From: Butyrivibrio sp.
Lineage (GTDB): Bacteria > Bacillota > Clostridia > Lachnospirales > Lachnospiraceae
Length of the DNA: 64,000 bases
Direction of reading: 5' to 3'
Assembly (NCBI RefSeq): GCF_017433805.1
Contig: NZ_JAFRGN010000031.1
Coordinates: 1-64,000, forward strand
The notes under the pieces were generated by a model, which saw only the letters and a program-made list of their open reading frames with translations, was not told the DNA's origin and did no database searches. Made by a program: the position numbers and the translations under genes. Of this stretch, positions 33,890 to 43,465 are shown one piece after another. Position 1 is the stretch's first letter. Each line of letters opens with the position of its first letter.

Positions 33890-35161
33890 ATGAGCAAGAT
33901 GACCATGAGCCAAAAGATTCTGGCAGCCCATGCGGGACTTCCAGAGGTACATGCAGGACAGCTTATAGAGGCTGATCTTGATCTGGTGTTGGGGAATGAT
34001 ATCACCAGTCCGGTAGCAATTAACGAGTTACATAAGTTTACAAAAGAAGGCGTATTTGATAAGGATAAGATTGCGCTTGTTCCAGACCATTTTGTTCCTA
34101 ATAAAGATATTAAATCAGCTGAGAACTGCAAATGTGTCAGAGAGTTCGCAATTAAGAATAAGATTACCAATTACTTTGAAGTAGGTAAGATGGGTATCGA
34201 GCATGCTCTTTTACCAGAGCAGGGGCTGACTGTTGCTGGAGACCTTATTATTGGTGCTGATTCTCATACCTGTACCTATGGCGCTCTCGGAGCATTTTCT
34301 ACTGGTATCGGTTCAACTGATATGGCAGCTGGAATGGCAACTGGTAAGGCATGGTTTAAGGTTCCTTCAGCTATCAGGTTTAATATCGTAGGTAAGCCAT
34401 CCAAGTGGGTGAGTGGCAAAGATGTAATCCTTCATATCATCGGTATGATCGGTGTTGATGGAGCTCTTTATAAATCAATGGAATTCGTAGGAGAGGGAAT
34501 CAAGAACCTTTCTATGGATGACAGATTTACAATTGCCAATATGGCTATTGAGGCCGGTGGCAAAAATGGTATCTTCCCTGTTGATGATATTGCCATCGCA
34601 TATATGAAGGAGCACGCTCCTAACAAGAAATATGTTGTATACGAAGCTGACGAAGATGCAGAGTATGATGAGGAGTACACTATCGATCTTAGTACTCTTA
34701 CTCCAACTGTTTCTTTCCCTCATCTTCCTGAGAATACACATACCTTTGATAATATTGATGATATCGAGATTGATCAGGTTGTTATTGGCTCCTGCACTAA
34801 TGGTCGTATTGACGATCTTAGAATTGCAGCTGAGGTTCTCACAGATCACCATGTAGCTGATGGCGTTAGATGTATTGTTATTCCGGCTACTCAGAAGATT
34901 TATCTTCAGGCTATGGAAGAGGGACTTATCAAGACCTTCATTGAAGCTGGAGCTATTGTGTCTACTCCAACATGTGGCCCATGTCTTGGTGGTTATATGG
35001 GAGTTCTTGCTTCCAAAGAAAGATGCGTATCTACTACAAACAGAAACTTTGTAGGTAGAATGGGTGCGATTGATTCAGAGATTTACCTTGCTTCTCCTGC
35101 TGTTGCAGCAGCAAGTGCAGTTAAGGGCAAGATTGCGCAGCCATCAGAGCTGGGATTATAA
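33890..35161 (+). CDS. leuC: 3-isopropylmalate dehydratase large subunit
   Basis: A 423-residue aconitase-family subunit of the short LeuC/HacA type. Fe-S ligands are visible in VIGSCTNGR and [10 protein letters not shown]; the N-terminal [11 protein letters not shown] and [18 protein letters not shown] are well conserved. With the small subunit it isomerises 2- to 3-isopropylmalate in leucine synthesis. The gene has AAGGAG ten bases upstream and leuD starts 13 bases after its stop. TATAAT at 33852-33857 is a probable -10. Confidence 0.94.
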   Translation: MSKMTMSQKILAAHAGLPEVHAGQLIEADLDLVLGNDITSPVAINELHKFTKEGVFDKDKIALVPDHFVPNKDIKSAENCKCVREFAIKNKITNYFEVGKMGIEHALLPEQGLTVAGDLIIGADSHTCTYGALGAFSTGIGSTDMAAGMATGKAWFKVPSAIRFNIVGKPSKWVSGKDVILHIIGMIGVDGALYKSMEFVGEGIKNLSMDDRFTIANMAIEAGGKNGIFPVDDIAIAYMKEHAPNKKYVVYEADEDAEYDEEYTIDLSTLTPTVSFPHLPENTHTFDNIDDIEIDQVVIGSCTNGRIDDLRIAAEVLTDHHVADGVRCIVIPATQKIYLQAMEEGLIKTFIEAGAIVSTPTCGPCLGGYMGVLASKERCVSTTNRNFVGRMGAIDSEIYLASPAVAAASAVKGKIAQPSELGL

Positions 35162-35174
35162 GGAGGATAAAGAC

Positions 35175-35666
35175 ATGAAGGCTGCAAAAGGAACAGTATT
35201 CAGATATGGGGACAACGTTGATACAGATGTAATCATTCCTGCAAGATATCTTAACAGCACAGAAGCTTCAGAGCTTGCTGCACATTGCATGGAGGATATA
35301 GATAAGGATTTTGCCAAGAAAGTTAAGACTGGCGATATTATCGTTGCTGACAAGAACTTTGGCTGCGGATCATCCAGAGAACATGCGCCAATTGCTATTA
35401 AGGCAAGCGGAGTCAGCTGCGTAATAGCCAAGAGCTTTGCGCGAATCTTTTATAGAAACAGCATTAATATCGGACTTCCGATCATTGAATGCGAAGAAGC
35501 TGCTGATGCCATCAAGGCTGGTGACACAGTTAGCATAGACTTTGACAGCGGTATCATCACTGATGAAACTACTGGAAAGAGTTTTCAGGGACAGGCTTTT
35601 CCTCCTTTTATGCAGAAGATAATTGATTCTGAAGGCTTAATCAATTATATTAATGCTAAGGACTAA
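35175..35666 (+). CDS. leuD: 3-isopropylmalate dehydratase small subunit
   Basis: A 163-residue swivel-domain subunit: [22 protein letters not shown] at the N-terminus, and the [18 protein letters not shown] loop. ATG 35175 has AGGAGG eight bases upstream; an open frame extending further 5' overlaps leuC in another frame and is not used. Pairs with leuC; the next gene starts 21 bases downstream. Confidence 0.94.
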   Translation: MKAAKGTVFRYGDNVDTDVIIPARYLNSTEASELAAHCMEDIDKDFAKKVKTGDIIVADKNFGCGSSREHAPIAIKASGVSCVIAKSFARIFYRNSINIGLPIIECEEAADAIKAGDTVSIDFDSGIITDETTGKSFQGQAFPPFMQKIIDSEGLINYINAKD

Positions 35667-35687
35667 TTTTTGGAGGAGATTTTTTTA

Positions 35688-36671
35688 ATGAATAGGTTGT
35701 TCTGCGTTATTCCCTGCTACAACGAGCAGGAAGTCTTGCCTGAAACATCTAGAAGGCTAAGAGAGAAAATGGAAAGCCTTATCAGAAGTGGCAAGATTTC
35801 AGAGGATAGCAGAGTTGTTTATGTAAATGATGGCTCCAGAGATAATACCTGGAATATGATTCAGGAGCTCCACAGGGAGAATCCTCTTTTTCAGGGAATT
35901 AATTTATCCAAGAATATGGGACATCAGAACGCTCTTCTTGCAGGTCTTTTAACTGCTAAGGATGTGTGTGATGCAGCGATATCAATGGATGCAGATCTAC
36001 AGGATGATATCAATGCTATTGACGAAATGGTTGATAAGTTTCTTGAGGGTGCGGATGTTGTTTATGGCGTCCGCTCCAAGAGAACTACTGATACTTTCTT
36101 TAAAAGATTTACAGCTGAGAGCTATTACAAGCTTGTAAATGCTTTAGGTGCCAAGACGGTTTATAACCATGCAGATTTCAGACTTATGAGCAGACGTGCT
36201 TTGTTGGGACTTGCTGAGTTTGGCGAAGTAAATCTTTTTCTTAGAGGTATTGTACCAATGGTTGGCTACAATACAGAAATTGTCTATTACGAGAGAGCAG
36301 AGCGCTTTGCAGGTGAGAGCAAGTATCCACTTAAGAAGATGCTCAGCTTTGCTGTCGAAGGCATTACCAGCCTTAGCACCAAGCCTATCAAGATGATCAC
36401 AGGACTTGGAATTTTTATTTTCTTCGTGAGTATTTTGGTTTTGATCTATAGTCTGGTGAGATACTTTACAGGCCACACAATCACAGGATGGACAACAACA
36501 GTTATTTCTGTGTGGGCTATTGGAGGTCTTATGATGATCTCTCTTGGCGTTATTGGTGAGTATGTTGGCAAGATATATCTTGAGACCAAGAACAGACCAA
36601 GATTTATAATTGAATCTTATATAGCTGATGAAAAAGATGAAGCTATATTTAAAGATAACGAGCACAGGTAA
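35688..36671 (+). CDS. Family 2 glycosyltransferase (GtrB/DPM1-like)
   Basis: A 327-residue enzyme with an N-terminal GT-A domain (VIPCYNEQEVLPE, VNDGSRDNTW, acidic motif SMDADLQDD) and two C-terminal membrane helices (about 230-255 and 270-290). This is the layout of polyprenyl-phosphate glycosyltransferases such as GtrB. An upstream in-frame start at 35670 is before the GGAGGAG ribosome site, so ATG 35688 is used. It follows leuD by 21 bases, although the function is unrelated. A terminator hairpin overlaps its stop. Confidence 0.88.
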   Translation: MNRLFCVIPCYNEQEVLPETSRRLREKMESLIRSGKISEDSRVVYVNDGSRDNTWNMIQELHRENPLFQGINLSKNMGHQNALLAGLLTAKDVCDAAISMDADLQDDINAIDEMVDKFLEGADVVYGVRSKRTTDTFFKRFTAESYYKLVNALGAKTVYNHADFRLMSRRALLGLAEFGEVNLFLRGIVPMVGYNTEIVYYERAERFAGESKYPLKKMLSFAVEGITSLSTKPIKMITGLGIFIFFVSILVLIYSLVRYFTGHTITGWTTTVISVWAIGGLMMISLGVIGEYVGKIYLETKNRPRFIIESYIADEKDEAIFKDNEHR

Positions 36672-36687
36672 TTACTTGTGCTCTTTA
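36660..36687 (+). terminator. Terminator overlapping the GT2 stop codon
   Basis: GAGCACA...TGTGCTC (36660-36683) with GGTAATTACT between, then TTTAT. The stop codon TAA (36669-36671) sits in the loop region. Confidence 0.65.
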
Positions 36688-36736
36688 TGTGCGTGTGCAC
36701 AAATTATTATTTTGAAAGTAGGTATATTATTTAGAA

Positions 36737-37567
36737 ATGGCAAATGGACACGGAAAAAAACCAGAGGACTTTAAAAAGCAGATGGAGGATAATTTTAAAG
36801 TCGCTCCTTCAGATTATTCACATGTAAAAAAGGTTATTGGTATTGTCAGCGGTAAGGGCGGCGTAGGAAAGAGCCTTGTTACAGGTCTTTCAGCTACAGC
36901 TATGAGCAAAAAAGGCTACAAGACAGCAATTATGGACGCTGATATTACAGGACCTTCAATTCCTAAGATGTTCGGTATTGGTAAGGCTAACTATGCTGAT
37001 GAGAATCAGCTTCTTATTCCAGCTACTACTGAGGGTGGAATCAAGATCATGTCACTTAATATGCTGATGGATAATGAGACTGATCCAGTTGTTTGGAGAG
37101 GCCCTGTTATCGCAGGTATTGTTAAGCAGTTCTGGTCAGATGTTAACTGGGGCGATGTAGACTTTATGTTTGTTGATATGCCTCCAGGAACTGGAGATGT
37201 ACCTCTTACTGTATTCCAGTCACTCCCAGTTGACGGTATCATCGTTGTTTCTACACCTCAGGAGCTTGTTGAGATGATTGTTGAGAAGGCAATCAACATG
37301 GCTAACATGATGAACATTCCTGTTCTTGGTGTTGTAGAGAATATGAGCTATATGAAGTGCCCTCATTGCGGAGAGCCAATCAACGTATTTGGTGAGAGCG
37401 GAATCGAGAAATATGCTGCTTCCAAGGGACTTGATGTTCTTGGAAGACTTCCTCTTGATCCAACTATCGCTGGCCTTTGCGATGCTGGTAAGGCTGAAGA
37501 TATCGAGAACGAGTATATGGACAGCCTTGTATATGTTCTTGAAGGAATGATTGGTGCTGAGGAATAA
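36737..37567 (+). CDS. Mrp/NBP35-type Fe-S cluster carrier ATPase
   Basis: A 276-residue ParA/MinD-superfamily ATPase (ApbC/Mrp). Deviant Walker A GKGGVGKS at 39-46, then DADITGPSIPKMFG and FVDMPPGTGDVPLT. The C-terminal CPHC pair (in YMKCPHCGEPI) bridges a cluster between subunits in characterised members. It delivers Fe-S clusters in the cytoplasm; LeuC, encoded nearby, is a plausible client (inference). The ribosome site is weak. Confidence 0.92.
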   Translation: MANGHGKKPEDFKKQMEDNFKVAPSDYSHVKKVIGIVSGKGGVGKSLVTGLSATAMSKKGYKTAIMDADITGPSIPKMFGIGKANYADENQLLIPATTEGGIKIMSLNMLMDNETDPVVWRGPVIAGIVKQFWSDVNWGDVDFMFVDMPPGTGDVPLTVFQSLPVDGIIVVSTPQELVEMIVEKAINMANMMNIPVLGVVENMSYMKCPHCGEPINVFGESGIEKYAASKGLDVLGRLPLDPTIAGLCDAGKAEDIENEYMDSLVYVLEGMIGAEE

Positions 37568-37604
37568 TTTCTTTTAACCAAAAGAAAGTATTGGGGTAAT
37601 CTGT

Positions 37605-38987
37605 ATGAAAATGAAACCTGAGAAAAACCAAGTGACTTGGGGAATCACCATCTTTGTGGTATGCGTATGCCTTATGTTGGCATACTATGTCATTTTTGAT
37701 GGAATGACAATTGCCAGGAACCTGGGGAATATCGTCGATTCATTATCTGGTATTATTATCGGAATTGTTATCGCCTATATTCTGATTCCTCTCCTGGAAG
37801 GCGTAGAACACAGAATACTCATGCCAATTTATAAAAAGCACGGATATGACGTATCTATCGCCAAGACAGCAGATAAGAAAAAGAGATCACAGATGCGTAA
37901 GATTTCTATTCTTATCACAATGACAGTATTTCTTATTTTGCTGTATAGCCTTTTTAGAGTCATTATCCCTCAGCTTGTCAGCAGTATACGAGAAATTGCC
38001 AATAATCTGCCTATGTATATCAAGAATATAGATGATTATTCCAATCTTTTCCTGGCAAATAATCCTGATCTTCAACAGATCATTGACTCACAGCTTGATA
38101 ATTACTATGAAACACTTAGTAGTTACCTGACTCAGAAGCTTCTTCCGCTTCTTCCGGGTAACGTCAACACTATTGTCAGATATGCTTCCAGAAGCTTTAT
38201 CTCGGGTATCAAGATAGTTTTTGATCTTGTTGTAGGTTTGATCGTTGCGATATATGTCCTTAATTCCAAGGAGCGCTTCACAACAAAAGGTAAAAAGATG
38301 GCTTATGCTGTTCTCAAGGAAGATGCGGCAAATGAGCTCATCAGCGGCTTTAGATTTGTGAACTATACATTCCAGGGATTTATTGGTGGTAAGCTTGTAG
38401 ACTCACTTATTATCGGTGTTATCTGCTATATTGGCTGTATAATGCTCAAAATCCCATATCCAGTGCTGATTTCAGTTGTTGTTGGCGCTACCAATGTAAT
38501 TCCTTTCTTTGGACCTTACATTGGAGGCGGCGTTGGTGCTTTGATCCTTGTGTTGATCAATCCTGTTAAGGCGCTGGTATTCCTTATTTTTGTAATTGTT
38601 CTGCAGCAGTTTGATGGAAATATCCTTGGACCTACAATTCTTGGTAACTCAACAGGTCTTTCAAGCTTTTGGGTTATCTTTGCAATCACCCTGTTTGGTG
38701 GATTGTGGGGAGTTGTTGGACTGTTTATTGGAGTTCCTATTTTTGCTGTATTCTATGCATTTGTTTCAAGGATCACTAATGTTCTTTTGGCTAGGAGGGG
38801 ACTTGATACGCGCACCAATGAGTACGCGGATCTTGCGTACATAGAAGATGGAGAGTACAAGCTTCTTAGTGACAAGAATAATACCAAGCATAATGCCAGA
38901 AAGAACAGCTCTGCATTTAAAAAGCTGTTTCACTTTGATGTTAAAGCCAAGAAAAATGACAAAAAAACAGAGGATGAAACTAAGTAA
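37605..38987 (+). CDS. AI-2E family transporter
   Basis: A 460-residue membrane protein of the AI-2E (YdiK/PerM-like) family with about eight transmembrane segments and a soluble insert around 85-190. The C-terminal half has the conserved GNSTGLSSFWVIFAITLFGG-type region preceded by FDGNILGPTIL. A basic/acidic cytoplasmic tail of about 60 residues follows (ending KKTEDETK). Substrate unknown; AI-2 export is shown only for a few members. Confidence 0.88.
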   Translation: MKMKPEKNQVTWGITIFVVCVCLMLAYYVIFDGMTIARNLGNIVDSLSGIIIGIVIAYILIPLLEGVEHRILMPIYKKHGYDVSIAKTADKKKRSQMRKISILITMTVFLILLYSLFRVIIPQLVSSIREIANNLPMYIKNIDDYSNLFLANNPDLQQIIDSQLDNYYETLSSYLTQKLLPLLPGNVNTIVRYASRSFISGIKIVFDLVVGLIVAIYVLNSKERFTTKGKKMAYAVLKEDAANELISGFRFVNYTFQGFIGGKLVDSLIIGVICYIGCIMLKIPYPVLISVVVGATNVIPFFGPYIGGGVGALILVLINPVKALVFLIFVIVLQQFDGNILGPTILGNSTGLSSFWVIFAITLFGGLWGVVGLFIGVPIFAVFYAFVSRITNVLLARRGLDTRTNEYADLAYIEDGEYKLLSDKNNTKHNARKNSSAFKKLFHFDVKAKKNDKKTEDETK

Positions 38988-39005
38988 TTGTATTGAAATT
39001 GTGGC

Positions 39006-39054
39006 TTGACGTAGATAAGTAAAGGGTTATAATGGATACTAATTAGTACGTCAA
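39006..39054 (+). promoter_or_regulatory. ilvE promoter framed by an inverted repeat
   Basis: TTGACG (39006-39011), 16-base spacer, TATAAT (39028-39033). The -35 belongs to an inverted repeat TTGACGTA (39006-39013)/TACGTCAA (39047-39054), and the palindrome ACTAATTAGT (39038-39047) lies at the expected transcription start. Confidence 0.7.
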
Positions 39055-39116
39055 CGCATTAAAGTATGACAATAAAAACTGGGTATTTTATCCGGGTTTT
39101 GGAAGGGGATAGGAAG

Positions 39117-40148
39117 ATGAGTAAAAAGAATTTGGACTGGGCAAATATTGGCTTTAGCTATATGGTTGCTGACAAGCGCTATGTATCTAATTTCAAAGAT
39201 GGTAAGTGGGATGAAGGTACTCTTACAGAGGATTCAATGATCACTATCAGTGAGGATGCAGGCGTTCTTCATTATGCACAGGAGTGTTTTGAGGGACTTA
39301 AGGCTTACGAGACAGAGGACGGCAGAATCGTAACCTTCAGACCTGATCTCAACGCTAAGAGAATGGTTGATTCTGCAGAGAGACTTGAGATGCCTCCTTT
39401 CCCAGAGGATAGATTTATCAAGGCTGTAGAAGAGGTTGTAGCAGCTAATAAGGACTGGGTTCCACCTTATGGAAGTGGTGCTACACTTTATGTAAGACCT
39501 GTAATGTTCGCAACAGGTAATGTTATCGGTGTTAAGCCTGCTGATGAGTATCAGTTCAGAATCTTTGTTACTCCTGTAGGACCTTACTTCAAGGGCGGCG
39601 CTAAGCCAATCGTTGTTAAGATTTCTGACTTCGACAGAGCAGCTCCTCACGGAACAGGTAACATCAAGGCTGGTCTTAACTATGCTATGAGTCTTCACGC
39701 TATTGTGACTGCTCATGAAGAAGGTTTTGCTGAGAATGTATACCTTGATGCTGAGAGCAGAACATACATCGAGGAGACTGGTGGAGCTAACATCATCTTC
39801 GTAACTAAGGACGGAGGACTTGTAGTTCCTAAGTCACATACAGATTCAATTCTTCCTTCTATCACCAGAAGATCAATAGTTCATGTAGCTAAAGAAATTC
39901 TTGGCCTCAATGTAGAGGAGAGACCTGTTAAGCTTTCTGAGGTTCCTGAGTTCGTAGAGATGGGTCTTTGCGGAACAGCTGCTGTTATCAGCCCTGTTGG
40001 CAAGATCAATGACCACGGCAAGGAAATCTGCTTTGCAAGCGGAATGGACGATATGGGTCCTGTAATGAAGAAGCTTTACGACACACTTACTGGTATTCAG
40101 ATGGGTACAGTACCTGCACCAGAGGGATGGATTCACGAGATTAAATAA
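39117..40148 (+). CDS. ilvE: Branched-chain amino acid aminotransferase
   Basis: A 343-residue class IV PLP-dependent aminotransferase, last step in leucine, isoleucine and valine synthesis. It carries the ALHYAQECFEGLKAY-like N-terminal motif (here VLHYAQECFEGLKAYE), the PLP lysine at about 184 in NIKAGLNYA, and EETGGANIIFV. ATG 39117 is preceded by AGGAAG; an upstream in-frame start at 39066 lacks a ribosome site. Monocistronic with its own promoter and terminator. Confidence 0.95.
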   Translation: MSKKNLDWANIGFSYMVADKRYVSNFKDGKWDEGTLTEDSMITISEDAGVLHYAQECFEGLKAYETEDGRIVTFRPDLNAKRMVDSAERLEMPPFPEDRFIKAVEEVVAANKDWVPPYGSGATLYVRPVMFATGNVIGVKPADEYQFRIFVTPVGPYFKGGAKPIVVKISDFDRAAPHGTGNIKAGLNYAMSLHAIVTAHEEGFAENVYLDAESRTYIEETGGANIIFVTKDGGLVVPKSHTDSILPSITRRSIVHVAKEILGLNVEERPVKLSEVPEFVEMGLCGTAAVISPVGKINDHGKEICFASGMDDMGPVMKKLYDTLTGIQMGTVPAPEGWIHEIK

Positions 40149-40160
40149 ATATTGACAGCT

Positions 40161-40213
40161 TAGGTGGGTCGAGACATGCATTGAAGGATGTTAGTCTCGA
40201 CCTATTTTGTTTT
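40161..40213 (+). terminator. Rho-independent terminator
   Basis: GGTCGAGAC (40167-40175) pairs with GTCTCGACC (40194-40202), followed by a T-rich tail. Confidence 0.85.
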
Positions 40214-40236
40214 TACGACAGTTTTGAGGGCATCAT

Positions 40237-41193
40237 ATGCTAAGGGCTATAAAGTCATTTATTCATATGCTTTCTTTGGGTCAGAAATCCTGTGAAGAAT
40301 ATTGCCGCCAAAGGCGTTTACTACGCTTTGAAAAGTATGGAGGCAGAATGAACTTTCTTGCGCTTCATAACTTAGCGCATAGGATACTTGTGCCTTTTAC
40401 TAAGCTATATTTAGCTGGGGAAAAGAAAAAGCTCATTATTGTAAAAGATAGTAGAAAAAAGACTGATAAGCCAAAGATTTTTTGTCCTACCCATATAGGT
40501 GGCATGGATGTAGAAATGTCTTTTATAGCAATAAAAGAACCATGTATCTTTCTATTAGGAGATCCAAGAGAATTGTATAGAACCATGGATGGCTTTATGC
40601 TGCAACTAAGCGGAGTTATCCCTGTAGATGTAGATAGTAAGGAAGATAGAGCTGCTGCTAAGGCTACTATGGTTGATGTACTGCGAAAAGGTGGGAATCT
40701 GTTTCTTTTTCCTGAGGGCGTGCAGAATATCAGCCCTAATGCGCTATTGGGCAAGCTTTTTCCTGGGGCAGTTGAACTGGCTATCACTTGCGGGGCTGAA
40801 ATAGTTCCGATTGCTATACATAAAGATAAGGGCACCTATTATGTAAGCATTGGCGAAAACATCAGCTATGAAGGTTATAGCGTGGAAGATAAGATTAAGC
40901 TGACTAGAGAGCTACGTGATCATATGGCTACACTTAAATGGGAGATTATTGAGTCACTTCCTATGATTGACCATAGCGATGTCACTCAGAAGGTATATGA
41001 GGAAATGATAAATGACATCTTCAACATGAACACAGAGTATACGTGGACTATGGAAGATATCAAGAAGGGCATGTATAGAGAAGAAGGCGTTACACCGCCT
41101 GAAGAGGCGTTCGCATTTATGGATAAGCTGGTTCCAAGCAAAGATAATGCTTTTTTATATAATGAAACATCTGTTCCCTATTTCGAAGCGTAA
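40237..41193 (+). CDS. PlsC-like 1-acyl-glycerol-3-phosphate acyltransferase family protein
   Basis: A 318-residue member of the PlsC family. The catalytic H-x4-D motif is HIGGMD (the usual NHxSxxD is altered), and the second motif reads FLFPEGVQN (FPEG). GAGGG lies six bases before the ATG. It probably acylates a lipid or carrier at the membrane; the substrate is not clear since the H-x4-D surroundings are atypical. Next gene is ruvA, 53 bases on. Confidence 0.78.
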   Translation: MLRAIKSFIHMLSLGQKSCEEYCRQRRLLRFEKYGGRMNFLALHNLAHRILVPFTKLYLAGEKKKLIIVKDSRKKTDKPKIFCPTHIGGMDVEMSFIAIKEPCIFLLGDPRELYRTMDGFMLQLSGVIPVDVDSKEDRAAAKATMVDVLRKGGNLFLFPEGVQNISPNALLGKLFPGAVELAITCGAEIVPIAIHKDKGTYYVSIGENISYEGYSVEDKIKLTRELRDHMATLKWEIIESLPMIDHSDVTQKVYEEMINDIFNMNTEYTWTMEDIKKGMYREEGVTPPEEAFAFMDKLVPSKDNAFLYNETSVPYFEA

Positions 41194-41246
41194 TGTGGTA
41201 AAATAATTAAGAGTTTGAAATAGTATTTAGTCGGGGGACTTTTAAT

Positions 41247-41870
41247 TTGATCGCTTATGTAAATGGGATTCTTGAGAATCTAGAAGAAGGCAATGCTGTC
41301 ATTGATGTGAATGGCATTGGCTATAATGTTAATATTTCAGGATCCACAATGGATAGAATGCCTGGTATTGGAGAAATGGTTAAGCTTTACACATATACCA
41401 ATGTCAAAGAAGATGCATTCACATTGTTCGGATTTCTTTCCAGAGATGAACTTAATCTTTTTAAGATGCTTATAACAGTGAATGGAATAGGCCCCAAAGG
41501 GGGACTATCCATTCTCTCTGTTATGACGCCTGATGATCTGAGGTTTGCTATTATGGCTGGAGACAGTAAGTCACTTGCCAAGGCCCCGGGAATCGGCAAG
41601 AAGACCGCTGAGAGAATCACACTTGAGCTCAGAGATAAGCTTAAGGTTTCTGAGGATGAGCTTCTTGGTGGAGGCTCTGTTGCTTCTGGTGATGCTCTTG
41701 TATCAGAAGGCGAGAATAGCGCTAGAGACGAGGCTGTTGCTGCGCTTGTGGCACTTGGCTATAACTCAGCTGATGCCATGAAGGCAGTCAGAAAGGTTCT
41801 TGCTTCTGACAAAGCAGCCGGAGAAGACACAGAGAAGCTTCTCAAGCTGGCTCTAAAAGAAATGTTCTAA
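41247..41870 (+). CDS. ruvA: Holliday junction branch migration protein RuvA
   Basis: A 207-residue subunit that binds four-way junctions. The N-terminal OB fold starts IAYVNGILENLEEG, with helix-hairpin-helix motifs LLITVNGIGPKGGLSIL-like and KAPGIGKKTAERI, and a C-terminal RuvB-contact domain (about 155-207). Start is TTG with GGGGG nine bases before it; TTG also gives the conserved first residues. Co-directional with ruvB 38 bases downstream. Confidence 0.95.
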   Translation: MIAYVNGILENLEEGNAVIDVNGIGYNVNISGSTMDRMPGIGEMVKLYTYTNVKEDAFTLFGFLSRDELNLFKMLITVNGIGPKGGLSILSVMTPDDLRFAIMAGDSKSLAKAPGIGKKTAERITLELRDKLKVSEDELLGGGSVASGDALVSEGENSARDEAVAALVALGYNSADAMKAVRKVLASDKAAGEDTEKLLKLALKEMF

Positions 41871-41908
41871 GTCATAGACTATTATTGTAGATTGAACGGA
41901 AACTTACT

Positions 41909-42940
41909 ATGGAAAAGAGAAAGATTAACACAACTGCAAGGGGAATAGATACGGCGGCTAATCAGGAAGATGCCAAGATAGAAGGATCTCTTCGCCCTAA
42001 GCGTCTTGATAATTATATTGGACAGAAGAAGATCAAGGAGAGCCTCAAGATTTATATAGAGGCTGCCAAGAAAAGAGGAGACTGCCTAGATCACCTTCTC
42101 TTTTACGGGCCTCCCGGACTTGGTAAGACTACACTTGCCGGCATTATAGCTGCAGAGATGGGAGTTAACATCAAGATCACCAGTGGACCGGCTATTGAGA
42201 AGCCTGGAGATATGGCTGCGATTCTCAATAACCTTCAGGAGGGAGATGTGCTCTTTGTAGACGAGATACATCGCCTCAACAGGCAGGTTGAGGAAGTTCT
42301 TTATCCTGCTATGGAGGACTATGCTATAGATATTATGATCGGTAAGGGGCCTACGGCGAGATCTATCAGACTTGATCTTCCTCATTTTACTCTTATCGGA
42401 GCAACGACACGAGCAGGAATGCTCTCAGCCCCACTTCGTGACAGATTTGGAATGATCCATAGGATGGAGTTTTATGATATCGACGAGTTATCTACGATTA
42501 TCATGCAGTCCGCAGGTGTACTTGGAGTTGAGGTTGATGAAAAGGGCGCTGTAGAGATGGCTAGGCGCAGCCGTGGAACACCAAGACTTGCTAACAGAAT
42601 CCTTAAGAGAGTCCGAGATTTTGCTGAGGTTAAGTATGATGGCAGGATCACTGAGGATGTGGCAGTTACAGCCCTTGATCTTATGGATGTAGATAAGATG
42701 GGTCTTGACCATACTGACAGAAACCTTCTCATGACGATGATCGGTAAGTTTTCAGGTGGGCCTGTTGGTCTTGATACTCTGGCAGCTGCCATCGGAGAGG
42801 ATGCAGGCACTATAGAGGATGTCTATGAGCCTTATCTTATCAAGAACGGATTCATCAACAGAACGCCCAGAGGCCGCGTGGTTACTGAGCAGGCGTATCA
42901 TCATTTAGGGCTTGAAATGCCTGATACTAGTGAAGTATAA
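41909..42940 (+). CDS. ruvB: Holliday junction helicase RuvB
   Basis: A 343-residue AAA+ motor of branch migration. Walker [10 protein letters not shown] at 67-75, Walker B FVDEIHRL, sensor GATTRAGML, and a C-terminal winged helix ending with [15 protein letters not shown]. It works with RuvA; no ruvC is in the window, as is usual for Firmicutes, which use RecU. Confidence 0.97.
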   Translation: MEKRKINTTARGIDTAANQEDAKIEGSLRPKRLDNYIGQKKIKESLKIYIEAAKKRGDCLDHLLFYGPPGLGKTTLAGIIAAEMGVNIKITSGPAIEKPGDMAAILNNLQEGDVLFVDEIHRLNRQVEEVLYPAMEDYAIDIMIGKGPTARSIRLDLPHFTLIGATTRAGMLSAPLRDRFGMIHRMEFYDIDELSTIIMQSAGVLGVEVDEKGAVEMARRSRGTPRLANRILKRVRDFAEVKYDGRITEDVAVTALDLMDVDKMGLDHTDRNLLMTMIGKFSGGPVGLDTLAAAIGEDAGTIEDVYEPYLIKNGFINRTPRGRVVTEQAYHHLGLEMPDTSEV

Positions 42941-42977
42941 TGGGTTGTAGTTGTAGATATTTGAGAGGGGATTTACT

Positions 42978-43391
42978 ATGGCATCTAAGACTGATACCGA
43001 GGTAATAATCGGGGGAAAGGTTTTTACCTTAAGTGGATATGAGAGCGAGGAGTACCTTCAGAAGGTAGCATCCTATATCAATAACAAGATTGCTGAATAC
43101 AACAAGATCGATGGGTTCAAGAGACAGCCGATTGATACTCAGAACGTTCTTTTGCAGCTGAATATTGCAGATGACTATTTTAAGTCCAAGAAGCAGATTG
43201 AGCTGATGGAGGAGCAGCTTTCTGAGAAAGAGAAGGAGCTCTATGACCTCAAACATGAGCTGATCGCTACACAGATCAAACTTGAGAACACTGAGAAGAA
43301 TGGCAAGAACCTTCAGACCAAGCTTGATGATTCATCCAAGAAGATTATTCAGCTTGAGACTCAGATCAAGGGAACAGGTAGTAAAAAATAA
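42978..43391 (+). CDS. zapA: Cell division protein ZapA
   Basis: A 137-residue FtsZ-ring-associated protein: the N-terminal globular part (TEVIIGGKVFTLSGYESEEYLQKVASYIN) followed by a long coiled coil from about residue 70 to the end. GAGGGG lies seven bases before the ATG. Terminator directly downstream. Confidence 0.9.
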   Translation: MASKTDTEVIIGGKVFTLSGYESEEYLQKVASYINNKIAEYNKIDGFKRQPIDTQNVLLQLNIADDYFKSKKQIELMEEQLSEKEKELYDLKHELIATQIKLENTEKNGKNLQTKLDDSSKKIIQLETQIKGTGSKK

Positions 43392-43396
43392 GATTC

Positions 43397-43424
43397 TTAA
43401 GGCTGTCCTAGTGACAGCCTTTAT
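43397..43424 (+). terminator. Rho-independent terminator
   Basis: AAGGCTGTC pairs with GACAGCCTT around CTAGT, then TATTATT. It ends the ruvA-ruvB-zapA run. Confidence 0.8.
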
Positions 43425-43465
43425 TATTGCAGAGCCTCTGTAGATTTTAGATAAGGAAGTAAGAA

